The notes: a model not told the origin generated them from the letters alone. A stretch of DNA of 6,521 nucleotides from CAYTYX01 sp964442325 (GCA_964442325.1 CAYTYX010000023.1:1-6521); one strand, 5' to 3'. Shown: positions 1-5,715, numbered from the stretch's first letter. Numbers and translations: made by a program.

Positions 1-4
1 ATAA

Positions 5-154
5 ATGGAACAGCTAGTTTTTACGCCCACCGATTTTGTGGCGGCACTCAACCAGACGCTAGAATTCGCCTATCCGCTAGTGGCAATAGAGGGTGAGCTA
101 GCCGAATTTAGGGTTAGTAAAAACCAGTGGGTGTATTTTAACCTCAAAGACTAG
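5..154 (+). pseudogene. xseA: N-terminal part of exonuclease VII large subunit, ended by an in-frame amber codon
   Basis: This 49-codon reading frame starts at ATG 5, directly after an in-frame TAA (2-4), and ends at TAG 152-154. Its product is the start of XseA: a first helix, then the OB-fold strands with the family pattern GELAEF (residues 34-39) and YFNLKD (44-49). In XseA proteins LKD is normally followed by Asp or Glu and then by strands leading to FFG or MFR. Here the stop sits exactly on the Asp/Glu position, and the same frame continues after it as ISSVAFFG, so no frameshift is involved. A single G-to-T change (GAG to TAG) would explain it. The fragment alone has no nuclease residues. 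It and the downstream frame together form one xseA gene of 371 codons. It could be a real nonsense mutation, a read or assembly error, or a suppressed stop; the sequence alone cannot decide. Confidence 0.8.
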
Positions 155-163
155 ATTTCCAGT

Positions 164-1120
164 GTGGCCTTTTTTGGCTCGGTCTACCAACTACCGGGCC
201 CGCTGACGGACGGTCTAATGGTGCGGGTGGTTGGCGCGCCGCGGCTGCACCCGCGCTACGGCTTCTCGGTTAATTATCAAACCATCACGCCGGTGGGCGA
301 GGGCTCAATCCGCAAAGCCGCCGATTTATTGCAGGCTAAGCTAACAGCCGAGGGTCTATTCGCGCCGGAGCGCAAACGCTCATTACCAGTCACGCCAGCT
401 AGGGTAGGCCTCATTACCGCCGCTAGCTCAGCTGCGGCAGCCGACTTTATGAAGGTCCTCAACGAACGCTGGGGCGGGGTAGAGGTGCAGCTAATCGATA
501 GTTTGGTACAGGGCGATAACGCTCCGGCGCAGCTCGTCAGAGCCATCGAGCATTTTAATAAATTACCAGAGCTGCTAGAAGTTCTAGTGATTACGCGTGG
601 CGGCGGTAGCGGCGAAGATTTGGCCGCTTTTAACGACGAGCGAGTCGTGCGGGCGGTGGCGGCTAGTCGCATACCAACGCTAGTAGCGATTGGTCACGAA
701 GTCGATATTAGCTTAGCTGAACTAGCGGCCGACCTGCGAGCCAGCACGCCAACCGCCGCGGCCGCGGCGCTGGTGCCAGACCGCCGGCAGGTACTTGCGG
801 GCTTAAAACTTCAGCAAAAAGCCTTAGCCCAAGGCGTTGCCCAAACCTTGCGCGATGCCCGGGCCGATAGCCGCCAAGCGACCCAAATCATCGACCAACA
901 ACTTAAATATTTACTTAATAGTCAGAGCGAAAAATTAGCCGGTTTACGCCGGGTTCTCACGGCTTTTAACCCCGACAACGTCATAAAACGCGGCTACGCT
1001 ATCGTTAGCAAAAACGGTGTATACATCACGCGGGCTTCGGCGGCTACAACCGGCGATCACCTACAGTTAAAGCTGCGCGGTGGTACAATTCAGGTAGATG
1101 TAGAGAGTGTCGATGCCTAA
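164..1120 (+). CDS. xseA: Exonuclease VII large subunit (main body; full gene 5-1120 is interrupted by TAG at 152-154)
   Basis: XseA with XseB forms exonuclease VII, a cytoplasmic single-strand DNA exonuclease that cuts long single strands into oligonucleotides in mismatch repair and recombination. Counted in the full 371-codon frame, the hallmark motifs are all present: the PVGEGSI end of the OB fold (about 96-102), EGLF before the catalytic domain, RGGGS (198-202) followed by EDL and FNDER, GHEVD (230-234), and the ADLRASTPTAAA stretch (about 242-253). A coiled-coil-like helical arm and a C-terminal NVIKRGYAIV segment follow. At 371 codons it is shorter than the E. coli protein (about 456), mainly in the helical arm. 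The GTG at 164 is only the first start codon after the amber stop; it lies inside the OB fold and has no Shine-Dalgarno, so a restart there would be inefficient and would give a protein lacking part of the DNA-binding domain. The 3' end overlaps xseB. The catalytic region shows no other decay, which argues for a recent or non-inactivating stop. Confidence 0.88.
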   Translation: MAFFGSVYQLPGPLTDGLMVRVVGAPRLHPRYGFSVNYQTITPVGEGSIRKAADLLQAKLTAEGLFAPERKRSLPVTPARVGLITAASSAAAADFMKVLNERWGGVEVQLIDSLVQGDNAPAQLVRAIEHFNKLPELLEVLVITRGGGSGEDLAAFNDERVVRAVAASRIPTLVAIGHEVDISLAELAADLRASTPTAAAAALVPDRRQVLAGLKLQQKALAQGVAQTLRDARADSRQATQIIDQQLKYLLNSQSEKLAGLRRVLTAFNPDNVIKRGYAIVSKNGVYITRASAATTGDHLQLKLRGGTIQVDVESVDA

Positions 1121-1313
1121 AACCAACCCTAAAAACTACCAACAACTAGAGCGCCAGCTGGCCGAGATTATCGCCTGGTTTGAGTCTGGTAATGCCCAGG
1201 TAGATCAAGCCATTGCCAAATACGAACAGGCTCTAAAAATTATTGCCCAGATAGAAAACTATCTAAAAACCGCCGAGAACCGCTTGCGTAAAATTAACGC
1301 AAAGCTAGGCTAA
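1113..1313 (+). CDS. xseB: Exonuclease VII small subunit
   Basis: This 66-residue protein is the small partner of XseA; several copies bind the helical arm of the large subunit. The family pattern is clear: a first helix with LERQLAEII, the turn WFESGNAQVDQAI (compare RLESGDLPLEEAL in E. coli), then a long helix ending AENRLRKI. The length fits the family (about 65-80 residues). I chose ATG 1113 over GTG 1107 two codons upstream because ATG followed by PK matches typical XseB starts; the choice changes only two residues. It begins 8 bases before the end of xseA, and its stop shares an A with the next start (TAATG, 1311-1315), so translation of all three genes is probably coupled. It remains fully open despite the amber codon in xseA. 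Confidence 0.92.
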   Translation: MPKTNPKNYQQLERQLAEIIAWFESGNAQVDQAIAKYEQALKIIAQIENYLKTAENRLRKINAKLG

Positions 1314-1798
1314 TGCTGCTACTAGTTTTAATTTTGGCCAGTCTGTTTTTGGTTTTTGGTTTTGTCATTTTGTTTGGAGCGCCGTACCTGCCAACCCGCC
1401 GCGCCCAGGCCGAAGCCGCGCTAGACTTACTAGCTCTCAAACCTGGCCAGACCTTTTACGATCTAGGCTGTGGCGATGGCCGGCTATTGCGGGCCGCTGC
1501 TAAGCGAGGCCTCAAAGCTGTTGGTTACGAGTTCAACCCCATCTTAGCTGGCATTGCCTGGCTGTGTACTCGTCGCTACCGTGATCTAGTCGTGGTTCAC
1601 TGTGGCAACTTTTGGCACGCCGACTTGTCCAAAGCCGATGGCGTGTTTATCTTCTTGCTAGATAGATATATGTTGCGGCTCGACCAAAAACTAACTCGCC
1701 TGGGCAAGCCAGTCAAACTGGCCAGCTATGCCTTTCGCATCCCAGGCAAAAAACCCGTCCATCAGCGCGAGGCGGTTTTTCTTTACGAATATAAGTAA
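1313..1798 (+). CDS. Membrane-anchored SAM-dependent methyltransferase, FAM173 (lysine methyltransferase)-like
   Basis: This 161-residue protein has one hydrophobic N-terminal segment (about residues 2-22) followed by a small class I methyltransferase domain. SAM motif I is FYDLGCGDGRLL (48-59), the acidic residue that would hold the ribose is E73 in GYEFNP (71-76), and a central strand VFIFLL (111-116) corresponds to motif IV. The layout of a membrane segment, a GAPYLPT linker (22-28), motif I, GYEFNP and a late SYAFRIPG strand (138-145) resembles the FAM173/ATPSC-KMT group, whose animal members methylate lysines of mitochondrial membrane proteins. That family link is from memory of motifs, and the substrate here is unknown. 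The gene follows xseB with a one-base overlap, which suggests co-translation rather than shared function. A possible terminator lies inside its last codons. Other small-molecule or protein methyltransferases cannot be excluded. Confidence 0.78.
   Translation: MLLLVLILASLFLVFGFVILFGAPYLPTRRAQAEAALDLLALKPGQTFYDLGCGDGRLLRAAAKRGLKAVGYEFNPILAGIAWLCTRRYRDLVVVHCGNFWHADLSKADGVFIFLLDRYMLRLDQKLTRLGKPVKLASYAFRIPGKKPVHQREAVFLYEYK
1755..1784 (+). terminator. Possible rho-independent terminator at the end of the methyltransferase gene
   Basis: CCG-T-CC (1755-1760) can pair with GGCGG (1771-1775), giving a five-pair GC stem with one bulged T and a ten-base loop. TTTTTCTTT (1776-1784) follows immediately. 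Six A's lie just before the stem (1748-1753). The element is inside the last codons of the methyltransferase, which compact genomes allow. The stem is short, so the call is tentative, but a candidate promoter directly downstream supports a transcript boundary here. Confidence 0.35.
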
Positions 1799-1810
1799 TT
1801 AAGGTATTTT
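1782..1810 (+). promoter_or_regulatory. Candidate sigma-70 type promoter for the 120-residue membrane protein gene
   Basis: TTTACG (1782-1787) and TATTTT (1805-1810) are separated by 17 bases, the optimal spacing for a housekeeping promoter; each hexamer matches four of six consensus bases. The -10 box ends 7 bases before ATG 1818, so transcription would start at or next to the start codon, giving a leaderless or nearly leaderless mRNA. No Shine-Dalgarno is seen between the box and the ATG. Confidence 0.4.
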
Positions 1811-1817
1811 AAAATCT

Positions 1818-2180
1818 ATGAACGAAGAAATCAGGAGCCGCGAGTCCGGTATGCTTGTTGGCAATACTTTCAATTCACGGCACCGGGCCAATCGCATAAG
1901 CAACTATATTGTATCGACGCTAGGCATCACGTTACTTGGCTTGGGTGGGAATTCTATTGCCGAAGGCAAGGCTCGCGAGGGAGGGGCGGCCGTGGCTTTA
2001 GGAATGTTGTCGCTTGGGTATGGTATTTTTTCAGAGCATAGCGGCAGAGTGGGCAGCCGTGCATCTGAGTTATTCGCCAATGTCCGCTATCATATTAGCG
2101 ATCAAGACGGCTCCGCTAGATCCGTGGCAACCGACTATCTGGCAGAAATCGAAGCCTCCGGCCGATCTACCGCCGATTGA
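1818..2180 (+). CDS. Hypothetical small membrane protein
   Basis: I do not recognise this 120-residue protein. It has a charged, probably cytoplasmic N-terminus (about 1-27, with RSRES and SRHRANR), a hydrophobic stretch (about 28-46), a short charged turn (NSIAEGKAREGG, about 45-56), a second Gly/Ala/Leu-rich hydrophobic stretch (about 57-72), and a polar tail containing two longer helical-looking parts. This suggests a two-pass hairpin with both ends on the same side, with basic residues on the flanks. No catalytic motif, cysteine pair or signal-peptidase site is visible. It is preceded by a candidate promoter and followed after 33 bases by the PsbP-like gene. The ATG at 1818 is the natural start; the next ATG (codon 12) would trim only the charged head. 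The frame ends with TGA. Coding status is inferred from the good start context and the hydrophobic pattern. Confidence 0.6.
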   Translation: MNEEIRSRESGMLVGNTFNSRHRANRISNYIVSTLGITLLGLGGNSIAEGKAREGGAAVALGMLSLGYGIFSEHSGRVGSRASELFANVRYHISDQDGSARSVATDYLAEIEASGRSTAD

Positions 2181-2213
2181 TTAGCTTGCCCAAATCTATT
2201 ACCATAAGCGTGT

Positions 2214-2912
2214 ATGCCCCCACAAAACTCTGCGCCGATTTTCCAGCCGGCCACGCCAAGGTCTAGCCATAGTACTTTAATTATGACTGTGCTCGGAATA
2301 CTTTTATTAGTGGCTCTAGTTTTTGGAGTCTGGGCCTTTAGCGGCAGACAGTCCGCTAAAAATAATGCCAACAGCCAAGCCGCATCGGCCGCTAGCGCTG
2401 CTGCTGCCAGCCAAAAAACTACCGACCAAGCCGCCTTTGCCGACCAACTGAAACAGCCCTATAAATCTTTTACTGGGCCCGCTACTTATGGCTCAATCAA
2501 ATTCAGCTATCCTAAAACCTGGAGCGCCTACGTCGATCAATCCGGCAGCAGCGAGCCAATCAACGGCTATTTTTATCCGGATATTGTGCCAGCCGTCAAC
2601 AGCAACAACAACACAGCTTTTGCCCTAAGGGTTGAGCTGGTTGCTAACACTTACAGTTCGGAGATTCAGCAATACCAGTCTCAAGCTCAGCAGGGGGCTC
2701 TTAAGGCCAGCGCCTACGTGCCGGCTAAACTGGCCAGCACTGCCGGTGTTCAGCGCGGCACGCGCTTTGACGGCACGCTCAACACCACCCAGACCGGCTC
2801 GCTAATCATCATCCCGGTACGCGACCAAACGCTGCTTGTCTACACCGAATCCACCGACTTTTTAAACGACTTTAATAAAATTGTTTTACCGTCGCTGACA
2901 TTCTCGCCCTAA
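2214..2912 (+). CDS. Membrane-anchored extracytoplasmic protein with a PsbP-like domain
   Basis: This 232-residue protein has a short Pro/Ser-rich cytoplasmic head (1-20), one strong transmembrane segment (about 22-42), an Ala/Ser/Gln-rich low-complexity linker (about 46-72), and a globular domain of about 150 residues outside the membrane. The globular part starts with YGSIKFSYPKTWSAYV (about 92-107), typical of PsbP/Mog1-like folds, followed by a substrate-face loop rich in Asn (129-133), a strand ALRVELVAN (137-145), and a closing pair of strands (SLIIIPV, QTLLVYTES) before a helix and LPSLTF. There are no cysteines, so it is not a lipoprotein. In patescibacteria many such single-anchor proteins of unknown role are known; a role at the cell surface or in host contact would be a guess. 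No strong ribosome binding site precedes the ATG at 2214. Anchor and exported domain are seen directly; the fold assignment is inferred. Confidence 0.72.
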   Translation: MPPQNSAPIFQPATPRSSHSTLIMTVLGILLLVALVFGVWAFSGRQSAKNNANSQAASAASAAAASQKTTDQAAFADQLKQPYKSFTGPATYGSIKFSYPKTWSAYVDQSGSSEPINGYFYPDIVPAVNSNNNTAFALRVELVANTYSSEIQQYQSQAQQGALKASAYVPAKLASTAGVQRGTRFDGTLNTTQTGSLIIIPVRDQTLLVYTESTDFLNDFNKIVLPSLTFSP

Positions 2913-2927
2913 GCATCCCCGCCAGCG

Positions 2928-2933
2928 TATAAT
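2928..2933 (+). promoter_or_regulatory. Exact TATAAT -10 box in front of the kinase-like/receiver/recO unit
   Basis: A perfect TATAAT lies in the 30-base gap after the PsbP-like gene and ends 9 bases before the GTG at 2943. The expected transcription start (about 7 bases after the box) falls practically on the start codon, predicting a leaderless mRNA. I see no good -35 hexamer at 16-18 bases upstream. A GGTGGAG sequence (2934-2940) lies too close to the GTG to act as a normal Shine-Dalgarno. Confidence 0.5.
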
Positions 2934-2942
2934 GGTGGAGAA

Positions 2943-3680
2943 GTGAGGGAATTAGCTAGTCTAGGTAAAGATACGGTGGGGGCGGCGCTTTTAAGCACGC
3001 TCAGCGACGATTTAGCTCTGCCACTGGTGCAAATAAAAACTACGCTCGAACTACTTGATTCGCCAAACCTAACTAAAACCCAAAAGCAATTAATCAACTC
3101 GCTGGGACTTAGCACCGAAGCCGGCCTTCAGCTTCTAGAGGCTTACCGCCTAGCGCTTAGCTTGGCCGATACCACCCAGCTGCCACTCGAACCAATCGCC
3201 ATTGGCTCAGTTTTAAACGATGTCGCCCACCAGCTTACACCACTGGCGCGCGCCTACAACACCGAACTCTGGGTCGATACCCAAGGCAGCCTAAAGCCAG
3301 CGTTGGCTCACCAGCCTAGCCTCATCACAGCGCTCAATTGTCTGGGCGCCAGCCTCATCCGCGTGCAATCGGCCAACTCTACCAAAATGCGTTGTCGGAT
3401 TCTACTGGGCGCCCACAGCGACCCAGAAGGGCAGATTATAACCGGCGTGTTTACTGCCAGCAGCGGCGGTATCAGCCAACGAGCCTTAAAGGCCGCCCGC
3501 AATTTGTCGGGCAAGGCGCATCAGCCGGTACTGGGCGTGCCAACCGGCACCGCCAGCGGCGTGCTAGTGGCCGATATGCTGTGTTCACGCATTTGGCAGC
3601 CGCTGCGCGCCACCCGCCACCAAAACCTTAGTGGCCTGGCTACGCTCATACCTATCAGCAAGCAGTTAAATTTTGTCTAA
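2943..3680 (+). CDS. Degenerate histidine-kinase-like protein (no phospho-accepting histidine)
   Basis: This 245-residue soluble protein has the architecture of a histidine kinase core without sensor or membrane segments. Residues about 10-75 form two helices like a dimerisation/phosphotransfer domain, and about 80-245 resemble the GHKL ATP-binding domain (IGSVLNDVAHQLTPLARAYNTELWVD, split over 87-112, is typical of its first helix and strand). The key residues are gone: the HELRTPL-type box reads DDLALPL (22-28), so Asp22 replaces the histidine; the N box (about 129-141) lacks its asparagine; the first glycine box reads TASSGGIS (171-178) without the DxGxG aspartate; the second is weakened to PTGTASG (200-206). 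It probably cannot autophosphorylate and may act as a scaffold or binding partner for the receiver encoded next, whose start it overlaps (TAATG, 3678-3682). GTG 2943 is chosen because it follows a TATAAT box and keeps the first helix. Family assignment is from pattern only; the open frame argues against a random decay product. Confidence 0.65.
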   Translation: MRELASLGKDTVGAALLSTLSDDLALPLVQIKTTLELLDSPNLTKTQKQLINSLGLSTEAGLQLLEAYRLALSLADTTQLPLEPIAIGSVLNDVAHQLTPLARAYNTELWVDTQGSLKPALAHQPSLITALNCLGASLIRVQSANSTKMRCRILLGAHSDPEGQIITGVFTASSGGISQRALKAARNLSGKAHQPVLGVPTGTASGVLVADMLCSRIWQPLRATRHQNLSGLATLIPISKQLNFV

Positions 3681-4057
3681 TGTCTAAAATTCTGCTCATC
3701 GAGCCCGATAAAATCTTAGCCGGCAATATCAAAACTTTTTTTAAGCGCCGCGGGCACAGCGTGCACGCCCAAGCTTCAGCCCAAACCGGCATAGATGCCG
3801 CCGACAAGCTAAAGCCCGACGCGGTTATTCTAGACCTCCAATTATCCGGCCATAGCGGCATTGAGTTTTTGCACGAGTTGCGCAGCTACGCCGATTGGCA
3901 GAGCTTGCCGGTGGTGGTTTTTAGCTCACTCAACCCAGACCAACTTGGCGGCGAAGACGCTGCCAAAGCCAGCCTAACCATCTCGGCCTACGTTCATAAA
4001 CCTACCGCCAGTCTGGCCAATTTAGCCAAAGCCGTAGAGCAGTCCCTTCCAAAATGA
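3680..4057 (+). CDS. Stand-alone response regulator receiver protein
   Basis: This 125-residue protein consists only of a CheY-like receiver domain with no output domain. The phosphate acceptor is D52 in VILDLQL (49-55), the conserved hydroxyl residue is S82 in VVVFSS (78-83), and the lysine is K107 in YVHKP (104-108). The acidic pocket near the N-terminus is IEPD (7-10), with E8 and D10 flanking a proline where most receivers have two adjacent acids. Phosphorylation therefore looks possible. It starts by sharing one base with the stop of the degenerate kinase and overlaps recO by four bases (ATGA, 4054-4057), so the three are translated together. As a single-domain regulator it would act by protein contact rather than by binding DNA. 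The true phosphate donor is unknown because the adjacent kinase-like protein lacks its histidine; another kinase of the cell or a small phosphodonor is possible. Confidence 0.9.
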   Translation: MSKILLIEPDKILAGNIKTFFKRRGHSVHAQASAQTGIDAADKLKPDAVILDLQLSGHSGIEFLHELRSYADWQSLPVVVFSSLNPDQLGGEDAAKASLTISAYVHKPTASLANLAKAVEQSLPK

Positions 4058-4746
4058 AGCACATAAAGTCACTAGGAATAGTCTTAGCTCGCACCAACTA
4101 CGGCGAGGCCGATCGCATAATCACTTTCCTCACTCCGGCTCACGGCAAAGTTCGGGCGCTGGCCAAGAGCGTCCGCAAACAAAAAAGCAAACTGGCCGGC
4201 GGCATCGAGCTGTTTAGTATCAGCAACTTAAGTTTTGTAGAGGGCAGGGGAGAGATCAAAACTCTCACCGGCAGCCGCTTGGCCAAATACTACAGCCACA
4301 TCGTCGAAGATTTAGAACGCACCCGCGCCGGTTACGAACTAATCCGCTTATTAAATAAAGCTACCGAAGACGCGGCCGATCCGGGCTATTTTATTCTGGC
4401 CGAGAACGCTTTTGCCGCGCTGGACGATAAAGCAGTTAGTCTGGAGGTTGCCGAGCTGTGGTTTCACTGCCGACTGATTCGCTTAAGCGGCCATGGGCCA
4501 AACCTGCGTACCGATACTAATGGCGATGAGTTCCAACCAAAAGCCAAATACAACTTCGATTTTTCGCGGATGGCATTTGAGCCGGCGGCCAAAGGCGGCT
4601 TTAGCGCCAGCCAAATCAAGTTTTTACGCCTCAACTTTAACAGCAATCAACCACGCATCATTAACCGCATTGCCGGCAGTACCGACCTAGCCAGCGCCAC
4701 CGCGCCGCTGGTCAACTCTATCCTGCAGACTTTTGTTCGAGTATAA
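4054..4746 (+). CDS. recO: DNA repair protein RecO
   Basis: RecO works with RecR (and RecF) to load RecA onto single-strand-binding-protein-coated DNA at gaps and anneals complementary strands. The 230-residue protein has the usual layout: an N-terminal OB fold (about 1-80) opening with GIVLARTNYGEADRIITFLT (8-27) and GKVRALAKSVRK (31-42), then an all-helical C-terminal domain with GYELIRLL (93-100), LIRLSGHGPNL (141-151) and a closing helical bundle. Length fits the family (about 230-250). Many RecO proteins carry a four-cysteine zinc site after the GxGPxL motif; here that region has no cysteine at all (the only Cys in the protein is C139), so the zinc site is absent. The ATG overlaps the stop of the receiver gene, making recO the last gene of that coupled unit. 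No terminator is evident after it; a TATAAT begins at the final codons. Confidence 0.93.
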   Translation: MKHIKSLGIVLARTNYGEADRIITFLTPAHGKVRALAKSVRKQKSKLAGGIELFSISNLSFVEGRGEIKTLTGSRLAKYYSHIVEDLERTRAGYELIRLLNKATEDAADPGYFILAENAFAALDDKAVSLEVAELWFHCRLIRLSGHGPNLRTDTNGDEFQPKAKYNFDFSRMAFEPAAKGGFSASQIKFLRLNFNSNQPRIINRIAGSTDLASATAPLVNSILQTFVRV

Positions 4747-4747
4747 T
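4742..4747 (+). promoter_or_regulatory. Exact TATAAT -10 box for the dihydroorotate-dehydrogenase-like gene
   Basis: A perfect TATAAT overlaps the stop codon of recO. A transcription start about 7 bases later would leave an untranslated leader of about 20 bases that contains a proper Shine-Dalgarno. No convincing -35 hexamer is seen at the usual distance. The surroundings are AT-rich (4742-4764), unlike the rest of the window. Confidence 0.45.
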
Positions 4748-4762
4748 TTTATTAATTTAACT

Positions 4763-4768
4763 AAGGAG
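4763..4768 (+). promoter_or_regulatory. Strong Shine-Dalgarno AAGGAG setting the GTG start at 4774
   Basis: AAGGAG lies 5 bases before GTG 4774. It is the only clear Shine-Dalgarno of this strength that I see ahead of any gene in the window, and it fixes the start of the pyrD-like gene at a GTG codon. Confidence 0.8.
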
Positions 4769-4773
4769 AGCCC

Positions 4774-5715
4774 GTGGGTAATTTAGCGGAGTTGGTGCCA
4801 AAAGATAGGTTACCGGTTTACGTCGGTGCGGGTGTAGTTAAAGAAAAAACTCAAATAGAACATCTAGCGCCCGAGGAAACTATCGGAGCATTAGTGTTAG
4901 GATCGTATACCCAAAACGAACACGCCGGCAATGACGCCGATGGTCACTACAATGTTTTTTGGTGGGACAAAGAACAAGAAGCTGCCTATAACTCAATTGG
5001 TTTAAGAAACCCAGGCAGCAAAAACGCAAGCGGCTTTTTGCCAGAGGCTATTAAAGTAATGGAGGCTGCCGGTCAGCTAGCTATTATCAGTGTTACCACA
5101 CTAAAAGGCGAAGACCCCAAAGTTGTATTACCGGAAATGGCCGAATGGGCATTAGAAATGGGCGCTCAAGCTGTTGAATTCAACGGCAGTTGTCCTAATC
5201 TAGATCCCCAACATCCACTTCTTTGCTATGACGTAGACGAAATGCTTGGTGTTGTGGTAGCTGTTCGCCAAAGGGTAGGATATGCTCCTGTGCTTGGCGT
5301 CAAAGTTTCAGATTTGCCTTATGACACAGTCGAAGACTATATAGGCATGGATTTGGACTTTTATGATGTTATTAACACTAAGGGTAACCAGCCATCACCT
5401 ATTAATCCAGCAACAGGCCGGCCGGCTATAGAAGTTAACGAAGGTCTTGCAGGGCAAAGCGGTCCAATCATTCATGGTTTAGCTAGAGAGAATCTTCTGA
5501 AATGGAAAGATATTCTAAGGAGGCATCAGAGGGACAAAATAGACATTTTATCTATTGGTGGAGTAGACGATGGCTATGAGGTCTATGACCGTATACATAA
5601 CATGGGTGCTCTAATGGTCGGCGGTGCCCAGGAATTTTACCGCGCTAAAGATCCGCGCGAAGTTGCGCAGCGCTGGGCCTTGCAGTATGCCGAGCGGCTA
5701 GATCTCATAGCCTAA
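4774..5715 (+). CDS. pyrD: Dihydroorotate dehydrogenase family protein (class 1-like FMN barrel)
   Basis: Dihydroorotate dehydrogenase oxidises dihydroorotate to orotate in pyrimidine synthesis using FMN. The 313-residue product has class 1 landmarks in order: NSIGLRNPG (73-81, compare NSMGLPN), a SVTTLKGEDP strand (106-115), the active-site loop FNGSCPN (136-142) with C140 as the likely base, as in cytoplasmic class 1 enzymes, lysine K177 in GVKVSDLP, substrate-side N201 in INTKGN, SGPIIHGLA (229-237) and the phosphate-binding SIGGVDDG (260-267) with MVGGAQEFYR (281-290). By hand alignment to the Lactococcus enzyme, the N-terminal active-site lysine (TKSST) is replaced by LGSYT (42-46), so G43 stands where a lysine is expected. 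It could be a true PyrD with a changed pocket or a related oxidoreductase. Its own -10 box, strong Shine-Dalgarno, lower GC and AGA/AGG codons set it apart from its neighbours. No pyrimidine genes adjoin it. Confidence 0.8.
   Translation: MGNLAELVPKDRLPVYVGAGVVKEKTQIEHLAPEETIGALVLGSYTQNEHAGNDADGHYNVFWWDKEQEAAYNSIGLRNPGSKNASGFLPEAIKVMEAAGQLAIISVTTLKGEDPKVVLPEMAEWALEMGAQAVEFNGSCPNLDPQHPLLCYDVDEMLGVVVAVRQRVGYAPVLGVKVSDLPYDTVEDYIGMDLDFYDVINTKGNQPSPINPATGRPAIEVNEGLAGQSGPIIHGLARENLLKWKDILRRHQRDKIDILSIGGVDDGYEVYDRIHNMGALMVGGAQEFYRAKDPREVAQRWALQYAERLDLIA

Noticed and set aside
152..154. UGA-to-glycine code change, as in some other candidate phyla
   Set aside because: The interrupting codon is TAG, not TGA, and TGA closes two genes here (2178-2180 and 4055-4057), so that recoding does not apply.
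155..179. Frameshift or readthrough hairpin after the xseA amber codon
   Set aside because: The frame is the same before and after the stop, and GCC-TTTTTT-GGC (167-178) is just the conserved Ala-Phe-Phe-Gly codons with a three-pair stem, too weak to call a recoding signal.
277..672. 131-residue minus-strand open frame inside xseA
   Set aside because: It lies wholly within the conserved catalytic part of XseA, is a low-complexity Ser/Ala/Pro/Arg-rich product, and has no recognisable domain; it is a shadow of the coding strand.
1107..1112. GTG at 1107 as the xseB start
   Set aside because: ATG 1113 is two codons downstream, is a better codon, and gives the usual MPK-type opening; the upstream GTG adds nothing conserved.
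2135..2371. Minus-strand open frame across the gap between the 120-residue protein and the PsbP-like gene
   Set aside because: It overlaps two better supported plus-strand genes, shows no start context or domain, and would be the only minus-strand gene in the window.
3338..3631. Second plus-strand frame (97 residues) inside the kinase-like gene
   Set aside because: The product is rich in Arg, Gln and Pro, typical of an out-of-frame reading of GC-rich DNA; the overlapping frame has kinase-like architecture and coupling to the receiver.
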